From Bacillota bacterium (GTDB lineage Bacteria; Bacillota; Clostridia; Lachnospirales; Lachnospiraceae): DNA of 41,121 nt. The notes under the pieces are model-generated. The model was not told the DNA's origin, did not search any database, and saw nothing but the letters and a program-made list of their open reading frames with translations. The number at the start of each line of letters is the position of its first letter. Positions within the stretch are counted from its first letter, which is position 1. Shown here in pieces: positions 17,392 through 25,530 of the stretch. Location of the stretch: assembly GCA_023437365.1 (NCBI GenBank), contig JAEZGK010000049.1, forward strand, positions 1 to 41,121, written 5' to 3'. The position numbers and the translations under genes were made by a program.

Positions 17392-18529
17392 TAAAATTTC
17401 TTCGAACCGTGTGAAGAATATTACGAAAAGCAAAGGTTTTTCTTCCTTCACCGCAGCGTTATTGGCAATCGCCTTAGGCTTGATCTTTGGTTTTGTCATT
17501 ATGATTGTCGCTTTACCGGCGAACTCTTTGCCGGGCTTTGGCAGAGTATTATTCGGAGGCTTTACAAGACTCGGTGATGTATTTTATTTTGCGACACCGA
17601 TTCTGATGACGGGTCTTTCTGTTGGTTTTGCATTTAAGATGGGCTTATTTAATATCGGTGCTTCCGGACAGTATACCATGGGTATGTTCTTCGCACTCTA
17701 TGTTGGCTTTATGTGGGAGATGCCTCCGTCAATTCATTGGATTGCCTGTGTGCTTGCCGGTATGATCGGCGGTATGCTATGGGGCTTCATTCCCGGTATA
17801 TTAAAGGCACTCTGCAATGTAAACGAGGTGATTACCTCAATTATGTTCAACTATATCGGTATGTATCTTGTTGATATGCTGGTTCAAAGCAATGCGACGA
17901 TGTATGTATCTACGAAGACAAGAACAGCTTATCTTCCGCAGTCTGCACAGATACCGTCTTTGGGTGTTCCGAATTCCAATGTTAATTTTTCAATCATGAT
18001 AGCAGTTCTGATCGCAGTTATACTTTTTATCGTATTAAATAAGACAGTCTTCGGATATGAACTGAAGGCAACCGGTTTTAATAAATTTGCCAGCAAATAT
18101 GCGGGTATGAATGATAAGAGAAATACTATTCTTACGATGGTAATTGCAGGTGCATTGGCGGGTCTTGGCGGTGCTTTTGCTATCCTTGCACCGTCTACCA
18201 TTGCCGGAAGCAGTATGACCTATGAGCCAATCAGCGTAATCGCAGCCAATGGTTTCAACGGTATCGCTGTTGCTCTGCTGGGCTTTGCCAATCCCATCGG
18301 CACTATCTTCTCGGCTATATTTATTTCTCATATTCAGAGAGGCGGAACCCTTGCCAGCTTACTGGGCTACAAGCCGGAAATTATTGATGTTGTTATTGCC
18401 GTAATTATTTATTTCTCCTCCTTTGCATTGATTATGAATGCTACGATTGCCAAGTACATGAAGGGCAGAAGAGAGAAGAAACAAAATAATCTGCCGGATC
18501 AGAAATCTGTTAAGAGTAAGGAGGCGTAG
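17381..18529 (+). CDS. Nucleoside ABC transporter permease 1
   Basis: A permease of about 382 residues with roughly nine membrane segments, of the BPD_transp_2 family (YufP/NupP-like). GLSVGFAFKMGLFNIGASGQYTMG and ANGFNGIAVALLGFANPIG are family-typical stretches. The C-terminal ~20 residues are basic and cytoplasmic. The ATG at 17381 follows AAAGGAG and overlaps the ATPase gene by 11 bases, giving translational coupling. A longer in-frame extension into that gene lacks a ribosome binding site. Confidence 0.9.
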   Translation: MQNNKISSNRVKNITKSKGFSSFTAALLAIALGLIFGFVIMIVALPANSLPGFGRVLFGGFTRLGDVFYFATPILMTGLSVGFAFKMGLFNIGASGQYTMGMFFALYVGFMWEMPPSIHWIACVLAGMIGGMLWGFIPGILKALCNVNEVITSIMFNYIGMYLVDMLVQSNATMYVSTKTRTAYLPQSAQIPSLGVPNSNVNFSIMIAVLIAVILFIVLNKTVFGYELKATGFNKFASKYAGMNDKRNTILTMVIAGALAGLGGAFAILAPSTIAGSSMTYEPISVIAANGFNGIAVALLGFANPIGTIFSAIFISHIQRGGTLASLLGYKPEIIDVVIAVIIYFSSFALIMNATIAKYMKGRREKKQNNLPDQKSVKSKEA

Positions 18530-18531
18530 CA

Positions 18532-19497
18532 ATGGATACTTTATATTATTTAATTCAAAATATGCTTCCCGTAGCAATTCCCTTATTATTGGTTGCACTC
18601 GGCGGTATGTTCAGCGAACGAAGCGGTGTCATTAATCTCGCATTGGAAGGTATTATGCTGTTTGGTGCATTCTTTGGGTGCCTTACGGTTTACTTTGTTC
18701 AGGGAACCGGTATAAATCCCCAGATTATCCTGCTGATCGCTATGGTTGTTGCGGCAATATCAGGTATTGCTTATTCTATGCTCCTGGCATTTGCAGCAAT
18801 CAACATGAAAGCGGATCAGACTATCTCCGGTACAGCACTGAATATGCTTATCCCGGCGGTGGTATTACTCTTTTCTAAAATGAAATTCCAGAGCGATGGT
18901 ATCACGACAGGTGTAAATTTTTATATTAAGTCGGTTCCGGGACTCAGTAATATTCCTGTTCTTGGTGACTTATTCTTTAAAAATACCTATATTACTATTT
19001 ACATCGGCTTCCTGATTATGTTCCTCTCGGTCATTGTCTTCTACACGACAAAGTTCGGCTTAAGACTGCGGTCTTGCGGTGAGCATCCTCATGCTGCAGA
19101 TTCCGTAGGTATCAATGTACATCATATGAGATATTACGGGGTAGGCATTTCCGGCTTCCTCGGAGGTGTCGGCGGTTTCTTCTATTCCGTCGGAGTTATG
19201 GATGGAAATGTCAACGGACACACCGGTGTGGCAGGCTTCGGTTTCCTGGCATTGGCGGTCATGATCTTCGGTCAGTGGAAGCCCTGGAGAATTATGTTTG
19301 CGGCATTATTCTTTGCGTTCCTGCGTACCTTGGCATATTCGGTTGCATTGATTCCCTTCTTGAATAATCTGGAATTAAATCAGGCATATTATAAGATGCT
19401 TCCGTATGTGGCAACTATGATCGTTCTCGTATTTACCTCGAGAAAATCAAGAGCTCCCAAGGCAGAAGGTATCCCTTACGATAAGAGTACCAGATAA
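18532..19497 (+). CDS. Nucleoside ABC transporter permease 2
   Basis: A 321-residue BPD_transp_2 permease (YufQ/NupQ-like), the heterodimer partner of the upstream permease. The opening MFSERSGVINLALEGIMLFGAF and the FGLRLRSCGEHPHAADSVGI loop (the ATPase coupling region) are diagnostic. AAGGAGGCG lies before the ATG, which starts two bases after the stop of permease 1. A terminator follows, then thymidine kinase. Confidence 0.92.
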   Translation: MDTLYYLIQNMLPVAIPLLLVALGGMFSERSGVINLALEGIMLFGAFFGCLTVYFVQGTGINPQIILLIAMVVAAISGIAYSMLLAFAAINMKADQTISGTALNMLIPAVVLLFSKMKFQSDGITTGVNFYIKSVPGLSNIPVLGDLFFKNTYITIYIGFLIMFLSVIVFYTTKFGLRLRSCGEHPHAADSVGINVHHMRYYGVGISGFLGGVGGFFYSVGVMDGNVNGHTGVAGFGFLALAVMIFGQWKPWRIMFAALFFAFLRTLAYSVALIPFLNNLELNQAYYKMLPYVATMIVLVFTSRKSRAPKAEGIPYDKSTR

Positions 19498-19534
19498 TAG
19501 TGTGAGGATTATTCTAAAAGACCAGAATAACCAT

Positions 19535-19561
19535 GAAATTTGGAGCTACCAAATTTCTTTT
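19535..19561 (+). terminator. Rho-independent terminator after permease 2
   Basis: GAAATTTGG (19535-19543) pairs with CCAAATTTC (19549-19557) around AGCTA, followed by TTTTC. It closes the transporter operon before thymidine kinase. Confidence 0.65.
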
Positions 19562-19633
19562 CAAATTAACTCACGACGTCGGCTGACATATTACGAAGTG
19601 TGAAGAAACTTACCTCAGAAAAGGAATCAGAAT

Positions 19634-20215
19634 ATGGCAAAATTATATTTTAAGTACGGGGTCATGGGAAGCTCCAAGACAGCCCAGGCATTGATTACAA
19701 AGTTCAATTATGAAGAACGGGGGATGCGTGTCTGGTTGATTAAACCACAGACCGACATCAGGGATGGAAATGGTCTGGTGAAGTCCCGTGCAGGTCTGGA
19801 GGCACCGGCATATGTACTTCCTTACACGGAGGATGTCTATCAAAGCTATCAGAAGCTGACGGAACAGATTGATGTCATCATCGTAGATGAAAGCCAGTTT
19901 CTTTCAGAGGCTCAGGTAGACCAGCTGTCGATGATCGTCATAGATTACAACATACCCGTACTGTGCTTCGGCCTACGGGCGGACTTTAGAACAAAAATGT
20001 TTCCGGGAAGCAAAAGGCTGATGGAGATAGCGGATTCCATAACTGAAATCAAGACTATCTGTTCCTGCGGACGTAAAGCAACTGTCAATGTGAGGTTGGA
20101 TGAGCATGGAAGGATTATTACCGAAGGTGAACAGATACTGATCGGAGGAAATGACAGATACACAGCTATGTGCTACCAATGCTTTATTGAGAAACAGAAG
20201 AAGCAAAAAGAATAA
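19634..20215 (+). CDS. tdk: Thymidine kinase
   Basis: A 193-residue type II (TK1-like) thymidine kinase that phosphorylates thymidine and deoxyuridine in pyrimidine salvage. The P-loop appears as GVMGSSKTAQ (residues 9-18), with the DESQFL Walker B. The structural zinc cysteines lie in CSCGRKA and CYQC near the C terminus, and the substrate-binding lasso is between them. Its place just after a nucleoside importer suggests that imported nucleosides feed it. The start has GGAATCAG only, a weak ribosome binding site. Confidence 0.95.
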   Translation: MAKLYFKYGVMGSSKTAQALITKFNYEERGMRVWLIKPQTDIRDGNGLVKSRAGLEAPAYVLPYTEDVYQSYQKLTEQIDVIIVDESQFLSEAQVDQLSMIVIDYNIPVLCFGLRADFRTKMFPGSKRLMEIADSITEIKTICSCGRKATVNVRLDEHGRIITEGEQILIGGNDRYTAMCYQCFIEKQKKQKE

Positions 20216-20234
20216 AACTATCTCAATTAATTAT

Positions 20235-20287
20235 AAAAGTCACTGTAACAGTGTCCGCCTTGCCGGGGATGCCGTGCAGTGACTTTT
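20235..20287 (+). terminator. Terminator-like hairpin after tdk
   Basis: AAAAGTCACTG (20235-20245) pairs perfectly with CAGTGACTTTT (20277-20287). The 31-nt loop is GC-rich and can fold further. It lies about 20 bases after the tdk stop. Confidence 0.7.
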
Positions 20288-20315
20288 TATGTATTAGAAA
20301 TCCTATTACATAAAA

Positions 20316-20445
20316 GCACTCTGCATAGCGAACAAGTTCGCTTTGGGATGTGCACCTAAGCGAATAAACGCTTATTGTATAAGCGTTCGAAAGTTATTGC
20401 TTTGCAATCCGCTCGGGCGCGAAAGTATCAGCGGGCTGACACTTT
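20316..20445. repeat. Cluster of three intergenic hairpins
   Basis: Three stem-loops stand in a row: 20327-20342 (AGCGAACAAGTTCGCT, itself inside a GCAC/GTGC pair), 20367-20387 (AACGCTTAT with ATAAGCGTT, 9 bp, 3-nt loop) and 20422-20445 (AAAGTATCAGC with GCTGACACTTT, one G-T). No gene lies between tdk and 20654. Content and GC differ from the flanking AT-rich spacer. Confidence 0.55.
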
Positions 20446-20653
20446 GTTCTTGATAGAATAGAGTACAAAGGGATATTTTTGAATTAGTTGGATGGGAATA
20501 TATGTTTTTAATCTGATCTTAATTTACCCGGAGAGAATAAATGCTACAATAAACTCAATATAGATAAAGAAGTCTCATTAGCTTTCAAAGGAGGGTAAAC
20601 CCTCCTGATATAGATATCATATAATAATAAATTTCATAGGAGGGTTTGTTTTA
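20446..20653 (+). promoter_or_regulatory. Leader with alternative ribosome-binding-site pairing
   Basis: TGCTACAAT at 20542-20550 is an extended -10 box; a clear -35 is not visible. Downstream, AAACCCTCCT at 20597-20606 can pair either with AGGAGGG at 20589-20595 or, over 10 of 10 bases, with AGGAGGGTTT at 20638-20647. The second partner is the ribosome binding site of the gene at 20654. The leader could therefore switch between a local hairpin that leaves the site free and a longer-range one that hides it. Confidence 0.45.
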
Positions 20654-21055
20654 ATGTGGAAAAAGAGGATCGTAAAACTTCTGAAAAAGCTTCTGGCCAT
20701 ATTGACGGTCAGCCTTATGTTCCTTGGGATTGAAATAGGGGTCGCATTTCTTATCTCAGGCCGTACGGATACTCCGTTACAGGATATCATGACAATGATA
20801 GGTATCGTAGTGGGTGCAGTAGGAATTCTTGCTTCTATGAAAGGTGCTTCCTCCGGAGCAAGTATTAGTGGGATGGGATCTAAGAACAGCGATATGGCTG
20901 CTTTTAGTAATCTTCAACATGTTCGCCTGGAGAGAGAGGGTGACAGCTACCAGAAGAATTTCTTCCAAAATGCGGTCGTGGAATACGGCCTGATCCGTTT
21001 CTCAATCTTAACTTCCGGCATTATGATGGTTCTTTGTAGTTGGATTTTCTTTTAA
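20654..21055 (+). CDS. Hypothetical membrane protein
   Basis: A 133-residue protein of no recognised family. The N terminus is highly basic (WKKRIVKLLKKLL), then three hydrophobic segments are visible: about residues 14-35, 46-62 and 113-132. A Gly/Ser/Ala-rich linker (KGASSGASISGMGS) and a soluble patch with HVRLEREG lie between the second and third. The ATG follows AGGAGGG at suitable spacing. The gene stands alone between a leader with a possible translation switch and a strong terminator. Confidence 0.75.
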   Translation: MWKKRIVKLLKKLLAILTVSLMFLGIEIGVAFLISGRTDTPLQDIMTMIGIVVGAVGILASMKGASSGASISGMGSKNSDMAAFSNLQHVRLEREGDSYQKNFFQNAVVEYGLIRFSILTSGIMMVLCSWIFF

Positions 21056-21060
21056 AATAG

Positions 21061-21090
21061 CAAAATGTGTAGCTGTGGCTACACATTTTG
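21061..21090 (+). terminator. Strong terminator-like hairpin
   Basis: CAAAATGTGTAGC (21061-21073) pairs perfectly with GCTACACATTTTG (21078-21090) around TGTG. It follows the 20654-21055 stop by five bases. The T run is only four long. Confidence 0.7.
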
Positions 21091-21192
21091 TGTGCTCGCT
21101 CCTATATAATGAATTCAAGGATAGAAATTAGGATGATCCTGTCTGAATACAACAGGAAAATTAAAATGTCTTGAAATATAGGAGGATATCAC

Positions 21193-21972
21193 ATGATACG
21201 TAAAATTATCAAAATTAATGAAGAACTCTGCAATGGCTGCGGTTTATGCGTAAATGCCTGTCATGAATCGGCAATCGGACTGGTGGATGGCAAGGCGAAG
21301 CTGCTTCGTGACGATTATTGTGACGGGCTCGGGAATTGTCTTCCGGTTTGTCCAACCGGAGCAATCAAATTTGAAGAAAGAGAAGCCTTGGAATATAACG
21401 AGGAGGAAGTCAAACGTAATATGGAATTAAAGGAACAACAAGCGAAAGCAGCTACACCCAATGCAGTTCAGAATCAGGACGGACATCAGCAGGGTGCACA
21501 TCACGGAATGGGAGGAGGATGTCCCGGTTCCAGAATGATGAGCCTGAACAGGCAGGAGAGCACTCCGGCAGCTGCTTCTGAAAGAGAAGCTTCCCATAGA
21601 ACTTCAGTCTCCGAGCTTAGACAATGGCCGGTACAGATACAGTTAGTTCCCCCGAATGCACCTTACTTTGCAAATGCCAATCTGCTGATTGCGGCAGACT
21701 GTACCGCGTATGCATACGGAGATTTCCACAGCTTAATGAAGAATAAGATTACCTTGATTGGTTGTCCGAAGCTGGATGAAGTAGATTATTCCGAAAAGCT
21801 GACACATATTTTGCGAATGAATGATGTAAAGAGCATAACCGTAATTCGTATGGAAGTGCCCTGCTGCGGCGGTATCGTGCATGCAGTAAAAACAGCACTG
21901 GCAAACAGTGGAAAGCTGATACCCTGGAGAGTGGTAACAATCGGAACCGATGGCACCATCCTGGAGGATTAA
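21193..21972 (+). CDS. 4Fe-4S dicluster ferredoxin-domain protein
   Basis: A 259-residue cytoplasmic protein. Two ferredoxin cluster motifs lie at the start: CNGCGLCVNACHES and CDGLGNCLPVCPTG, with an expanded spacing in the second. A low-complexity Gln/Gly/His-rich linker (about residues 80-125) follows. The C-terminal part (IQLVPPNAPYFANANLLIAADCTAYAYG and EVPCCGGIV) resembles proteins encoded near hybrid-cluster or Crp-type regulators in Clostridia. The reaction is unknown. AGGAGGA precedes the ATG and a terminator follows, so it is monocistronic. Confidence 0.85.
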   Translation: MIRKIIKINEELCNGCGLCVNACHESAIGLVDGKAKLLRDDYCDGLGNCLPVCPTGAIKFEEREALEYNEEEVKRNMELKEQQAKAATPNAVQNQDGHQQGAHHGMGGGCPGSRMMSLNRQESTPAAASEREASHRTSVSELRQWPVQIQLVPPNAPYFANANLLIAADCTAYAYGDFHSLMKNKITLIGCPKLDEVDYSEKLTHILRMNDVKSITVIRMEVPCCGGIVHAVKTALANSGKLIPWRVVTIGTDGTILED

Positions 21973-21991
21973 TCAAGAATAACAGAAAAAC

Positions 21992-22036
21992 ACTGCCTGG
22001 ATATCAGCGAATATAAGTTGGTGTCCAGGCAGTTCT
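21992..22036 (+). terminator. Rho-independent terminator
   Basis: ACTGCCTGGA (21992-22001) pairs perfectly with TCCAGGCAGT (22024-22033), followed by TCTTTA. It ends the ferredoxin-domain gene. Confidence 0.75.
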
Positions 22037-22044
22037 TTATCTGA

Positions 22045-22310
22045 TTATAGTAATGTATTGAATTGAATTTTGATATATCGTTTTGTAATTACCGTCTCGT
22101 ATATGACCATTAACAGCAGAGATCCAAGGAAAAGGTTAAAGCAAGGAGGTTACCTGAGGTTAAGGCATCGGCATGAAAATAAAGGCTGACAAAAACAAAT
22201 AGAAGTAAGAAGCCATAAAGCAGCCAGCCAACAGAATGATTATATGCTTTGATATAGGAGGAAACAGGAAAGATTAATATTGGCAAGTAGCAGAAACGTT
22301 TTTTTGACAT
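22045..22310 (-). pseudogene. Small membrane protein, apparently frameshifted
   Basis: An ATG at 22310 opens a 66-codon frame with two hydrophobic segments (WLLYGFLLLFVFVSLYF and LLALTFSL). After TFSL the frame runs into a stop, but a one-base shift near 22125-22130 restores a membrane-like reading, SLLLMVIYETVITKRY, ending at 22045-22047. Together this gives about 88 residues of a three-helix protein of unknown family. Either the gene is broken or the base call is wrong. No strong ribosome binding site is seen. Confidence 0.35.
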
Positions 22311-22356
22311 ATCATTGTAATATCAGGAGTTATCACGAGAGAAGGAGCTATTTCCT

Positions 22357-23097
22357 ATGCCGTTAATCGGAGATCATGCGCCCGCTTTTCATGCGGTTAC
22401 AACTCAGGGAGAAATCAACTTTCCGGAGGATTTTAAAGGATGCTGGGTGATTTTTTTCAGCCATCCCGCAGACTTTACTCCGGTGTGTACGACAGAATTC
22501 ATGACCTTTGCATCTATGATGGATGAATTTAAGGCTTTGAATACAGAACTGGTCGGTCTGTCGATAGATTCGGTATACTCACATATTGCTTGGCTCAGAA
22601 AAATCAAGGAGTTGGTCTGGAAAGATATCAAGCATATGGAGGTTACCTTTCCTCTGATTGCCGATATTAAGATGGAAATTGCAAAGGAATACGGTATGCT
22701 GCATCCCGAGTATTCAACTACCCAGACGGTACGGTCCGTATTTATCATTGATCCCGATGGAATAATCAGAGCGATACTGTATTATCCTGCGTCTACAGGA
22801 CGCAATATGCAGGAGATCAAACGTATGATTATCGCTTTACAGAAGGCTGACGCTGAGAAAGTCGCAACGCCTGCGGATTGGATGCCCTGTGATGATGTCA
22901 TATTACCACCGCCCGGAACCTGCACAGGAGCCAAAGAAAGATTACAGCAGGTGGGAGAAGGACAATATTGTCTGGATTGGTTCTTATGCTTTCTTCAGTC
23001 CAACTGTACTGCTGACAGCTATGGCTATGAGCCTGAAATTCTGCCATATCCATCCATGTACCCGAGCCGTGGCAGACTGAACTATAGAAGACCTTAA
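22357..23097 (+). CDS. Peroxiredoxin (Prx6/AhpC-TSA family)
   Basis: A 246-residue thiol peroxidase that reduces hydrogen peroxide and organic peroxides. The peroxidatic cysteine is Cys-44 in DFTPVCTTEF, and the IDPDGIIRAILYYPASTGRN block is the family active-site support. The C-terminal third, including the DWMP motif, is the Prx6-type dimer extension; it carries several extra cysteines (C177 onward) and a Tyr/Pro-rich tail that is unusually long. AGAAGGAGC precedes the ATG. It seems to be a stand-alone oxidative stress gene. Confidence 0.92.
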   Translation: MPLIGDHAPAFHAVTTQGEINFPEDFKGCWVIFFSHPADFTPVCTTEFMTFASMMDEFKALNTELVGLSIDSVYSHIAWLRKIKELVWKDIKHMEVTFPLIADIKMEIAKEYGMLHPEYSTTQTVRSVFIIDPDGIIRAILYYPASTGRNMQEIKRMIIALQKADAEKVATPADWMPCDDVILPPPGTCTGAKERLQQVGEGQYCLDWFLCFLQSNCTADSYGYEPEILPYPSMYPSRGRLNYRRP

Positions 23098-23112
23098 CAG
23101 CTGTAAGCCAAT

Positions 23113-23149
23113 AATACCAGAACCGGCATGGATGCTTAGTTTTGGTATT
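23113..23149 (+). terminator. Possible terminator after peroxiredoxin
   Basis: AATACCAGAAC (23113-23123) pairs with GTTTTGGTATT (23139-23149) with one G-T. A convincing T run is absent. Confidence 0.4.
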
Positions 23150-23266
23150 TACATAGAAAAAATGTTGTGCCTTTCTTAATAGTGTGCTAGAATGTGCAGA
23201 TAATCAATTTTATATCACATAGCATCGACACAAAATTGACCATGCAGAGAAAGAAGGATGATATCA

Positions 23267-24172
23267 TTGGACAAGCGTATGGTAGGGGCAAAAATTGCTT
23301 TGTTTGTGGCTACTCTGATCTGGGGCAGCTCTTTTATTGTTGTAAAGAATTCTATGGATGTAATGCAGCCGCATATGCTGCTGGCATTCCGCTTCACCAT
23401 TGCAGGCATATTACTATGTATCATATTTAGAAAAAAACTCTGTAAGCTGAATAAGGATTATCTTATTAAGGGCGGCATTCTTGGCACCTTTTTATTCCTT
23501 GCCTATAGTCTGCAAACCATAGGAATTACTGATACAACCCCCGGAAAAAATGCATTTCTAACTGCCATATACTGTGTTCTAGTTCCGTTTCTGTTTTGGG
23601 CAGTAGATAAGAAAAAGCCGGATAAATATAACCTTATCGCGGCCTTTGTTACAATTGTCGGTATTGGGTTGGTATCCTTAGACGGAGCGCTTAATATTAG
23701 TATGGGAGATGCCTTTACACTTGCGGGTGGTATCGTATATGCAGCACATATCGTAGCTGTTGCGAAATTTTCGGGTGATAGAGATCCGATCTTACTGACA
23801 ATAGTACAATTTGGATATGCTGCGGTTTATTCCTGGATCGTTGGACTCGTTTTTGAAGATATTCCTACAGTATGGTCAGCGGGCTCGGTATCCGCTTTGC
23901 TTTATCTTGCGGTCTTTGCAACAGCGATTGCACTTCTGTGCCAGATCGTAGGACAGAAGTATACGCATCCGGCACCGGCTGCGATTATCATGAGTCTGGA
24001 ATCTGTATTTGGTGTATTGTTCTCGGTGCTATTTTATCACGAGATTATTACAATAAAATTATTTTCGGGATTTTCCTTAATTTTTATTGCAGTTCTTTTA
24101 TCGGAGACAAAGTTTAATTTTTTATGGAAATCGAAATCATCAGAAATTATACAAGAAGATATTCTTGAATGA
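23267..24172 (+). CDS. DMT family transporter (EamA)
   Basis: A protein of about 301 residues with ten membrane helices in two EamA repeats; LIWGSSFIVVKNSMDVMQPHMLLAFRFTIAG is the first-repeat signature. Substrate is unknown; members export amino acids, nucleotides or metabolites. I chose TTG at 23267 because GAAGGA lies eight bases upstream; an ATG at 23258 is in frame but abuts that site. The 3' end overlaps the convergent gene by 26 bases. Confidence 0.85.
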   Translation: MDKRMVGAKIALFVATLIWGSSFIVVKNSMDVMQPHMLLAFRFTIAGILLCIIFRKKLCKLNKDYLIKGGILGTFLFLAYSLQTIGITDTTPGKNAFLTAIYCVLVPFLFWAVDKKKPDKYNLIAAFVTIVGIGLVSLDGALNISMGDAFTLAGGIVYAAHIVAVAKFSGDRDPILLTIVQFGYAAVYSWIVGLVFEDIPTVWSAGSVSALLYLAVFATAIALLCQIVGQKYTHPAPAAIIMSLESVFGVLFSVLFYHEIITIKLFSGFSLIFIAVLLSETKFNFLWKSKSSEIIQEDILE

Positions 24173-24554
24173 CATCATCCTCACCATCATTGGCTGATAC
24201 GTCATAGGAGAGGGAGTGGGTGTATTCCAGAGAATATAGACCGGAGTAGCTGGCGGTCAGAGAATGCCTGGTGACATTTGACATTTCCTGTCTGAATTGC
24301 TCCAATCTCATCGTATCCTCACAGACAAGACAGAAACGAACAGGCGGTTCTTCAAGGCCGAGATCATCTCTGCCCATGTCAACCAGACGGCAATTATACC
24401 CTTTGTTTTTAAAATTAGAAAATTGGGAATCACTATAATTGAAATAAGCGAGATTCTTAGTCAACACGTGACAGGAGATATCCAGCTCATAGGCTTTTAT
24501 AAAAAGCAGATAGGTCAGATCAAAACGAATTGGCATGTTCAAATCATAATTCAT
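24147..24554 (-). CDS. Hypothetical protein
   Basis: A 135-residue soluble protein of no recognised family. The N-terminal ~80 residues read as alternating strands and helices (FDLTYLLFIKAYELDISCHVLT), and the tail is acidic (NDGEDDVIQEYLLV). GGAGGAATAA precedes the ATG at 24554, which supports it as a real gene. It is convergent with, and overlaps, the end of the EamA transporter, and is divergent from the Rrf2 regulator. Confidence 0.7.
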   Translation of the reverse strand: MNYDLNMPIRFDLTYLLFIKAYELDISCHVLTKNLAYFNYSDSQFSNFKNKGYNCRLVDMGRDDLGLEEPPVRFCLVCEDTMRLEQFRQEMSNVTRHSLTASYSGLYSLEYTHSLSYDVSANDGEDDVIQEYLLV

Positions 24555-24570
24555 CGTATTATTCCTCCAA

Positions 24571-24602
24571 CAATATGAGATTATAAATCATAATATGAGA
24601 TT
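24571..24602. repeat. Short direct repeat in the divergent spacer
   Basis: AATATGAGATT occurs twice, about 21 bases apart, between the 24554 start and the Rrf2 gene. The core ATATGAGA occurs twice again after the FMN-binding gene, near 34736 and 34770. It may be chance in AT-rich DNA or a regulatory site. Confidence 0.3.
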
Positions 24603-24674
24603 TTTCCATAGTAAAATTAACGAAATATTAACAGAATATGAACAGACTTTTGCCAAATGTATAAAAGTGACCAA

Positions 24675-24703
24675 TTGTATTCCAATGAAACCTATGATAA
24701 TAT
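24675..24703 (+). promoter_or_regulatory. Probable promoter of the Rrf2 regulator
   Basis: TTGTAT at 24675-24680 and TAATAT at 24698-24703 are 17 bases apart. They lie about 80 bases upstream of the start at 24783. Confidence 0.5.
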
Positions 24704-24782
24704 TATGTTAATCTTGGATAGATATACCATCCGAATGAAATGTATGCAAAATTGATCCAATCAGGATTTGAAGGAGGATTTC

Positions 24783-25214
24783 ATGAAAATATCAACAAAA
24801 GGAAGATATGCCTTGCGGCTTATGCTGGATTTGGCCTTGAATAATACTGGTGAGTATATCACAATTAAAAGTATTGCTGCCAGGCAGAATATATCGGATA
24901 AATACCTGGAACAGATCATCGCGCTACTGAACAAAGCCGGCTATGTTAAGAGCGTACGCGGCTCACAAGGAGGATACCGCCTGGTGAAGGAACCATCCGA
25001 ATATACGGTGGGAATGATACTTAGGCTTACAGAGGGCAGCCTTACTCCAATCGACTGTCTGGAGGACGGAGATTGTGACAGATATTTAGATTGTGTGACA
25101 AGAGAGGTGTGGAAGGAGCTATATGATGCCATCTGTAATGTAGTAGATCATAGAACGCTTCAGGATCTTGTGGACAGACAGCAAAAGCTGATGCAAAATG
25201 ATTATTCCATATGA
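24783..25214 (+). CDS. Rrf2 family regulator with IscR-type cysteines
   Basis: A 143-residue winged-helix regulator. The N-terminal HTH (KISTKGRYALRLMLDLA and IAARQNISDKYLEQI) is the Rrf2 signature, with the wing SVRGSQGGYRL. Three cysteines at 92, 98 and 104 match the numbering of the IscR [2Fe-2S] ligands, so it probably senses Fe-S status. A TTG 15 bases earlier is in frame, but the ATG at 24783 has a perfect AAGGAGG. In many Clostridia an Rrf2 gene is followed by cysK; here only a cysK stump remains at 26982, beyond an inverted isoprenoid gene. Confidence 0.9.
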   Translation: MKISTKGRYALRLMLDLALNNTGEYITIKSIAARQNISDKYLEQIIALLNKAGYVKSVRGSQGGYRLVKEPSEYTVGMILRLTEGSLTPIDCLEDGDCDRYLDCVTREVWKELYDAICNVVDHRTLQDLVDRQQKLMQNDYSI

Positions 25215-25530
25215 ACTTTATGGCGGCTATATAAAATAAAAAACAGTGAAATCAAATTCTGACAAAAAATGCACTTGAATCTATAGTTAAAGAGCAGATG
25301 GCTCTCAAATAAGTCTCCATCCGCTCTATTAATTATCATAGAATTCCCTATTTGCGGAAAAATATTATCAGGCGGTAAAAGGTTAAGTATATTCATCGCA
25401 TTTATTAATATAAAACAGCGTGTGGGATAAGCATCCACACGCTTTCTTTTTGTAATTGAAGTGATAAATATATTTACTTTTTCAAGGTGCTATGAATTAC
25501 ATATGCTAGTCTTGATATACCGTCCTACAG
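25215..25530. terminator. Convergent spacer with hairpins and a terminator
   Basis: No gene is seen in this stretch. AGAGCAGATGG at 25291 pairs with CCATCCGCTCT at 25317-25327 (one G-T). Further on, AGCGTGTGG (25417-25425) pairs perfectly with CCACACGCT (25435-25443) and is followed by TTCTTTTTG, a good rho-independent terminator for the Rrf2 transcript. Confidence 0.65.
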
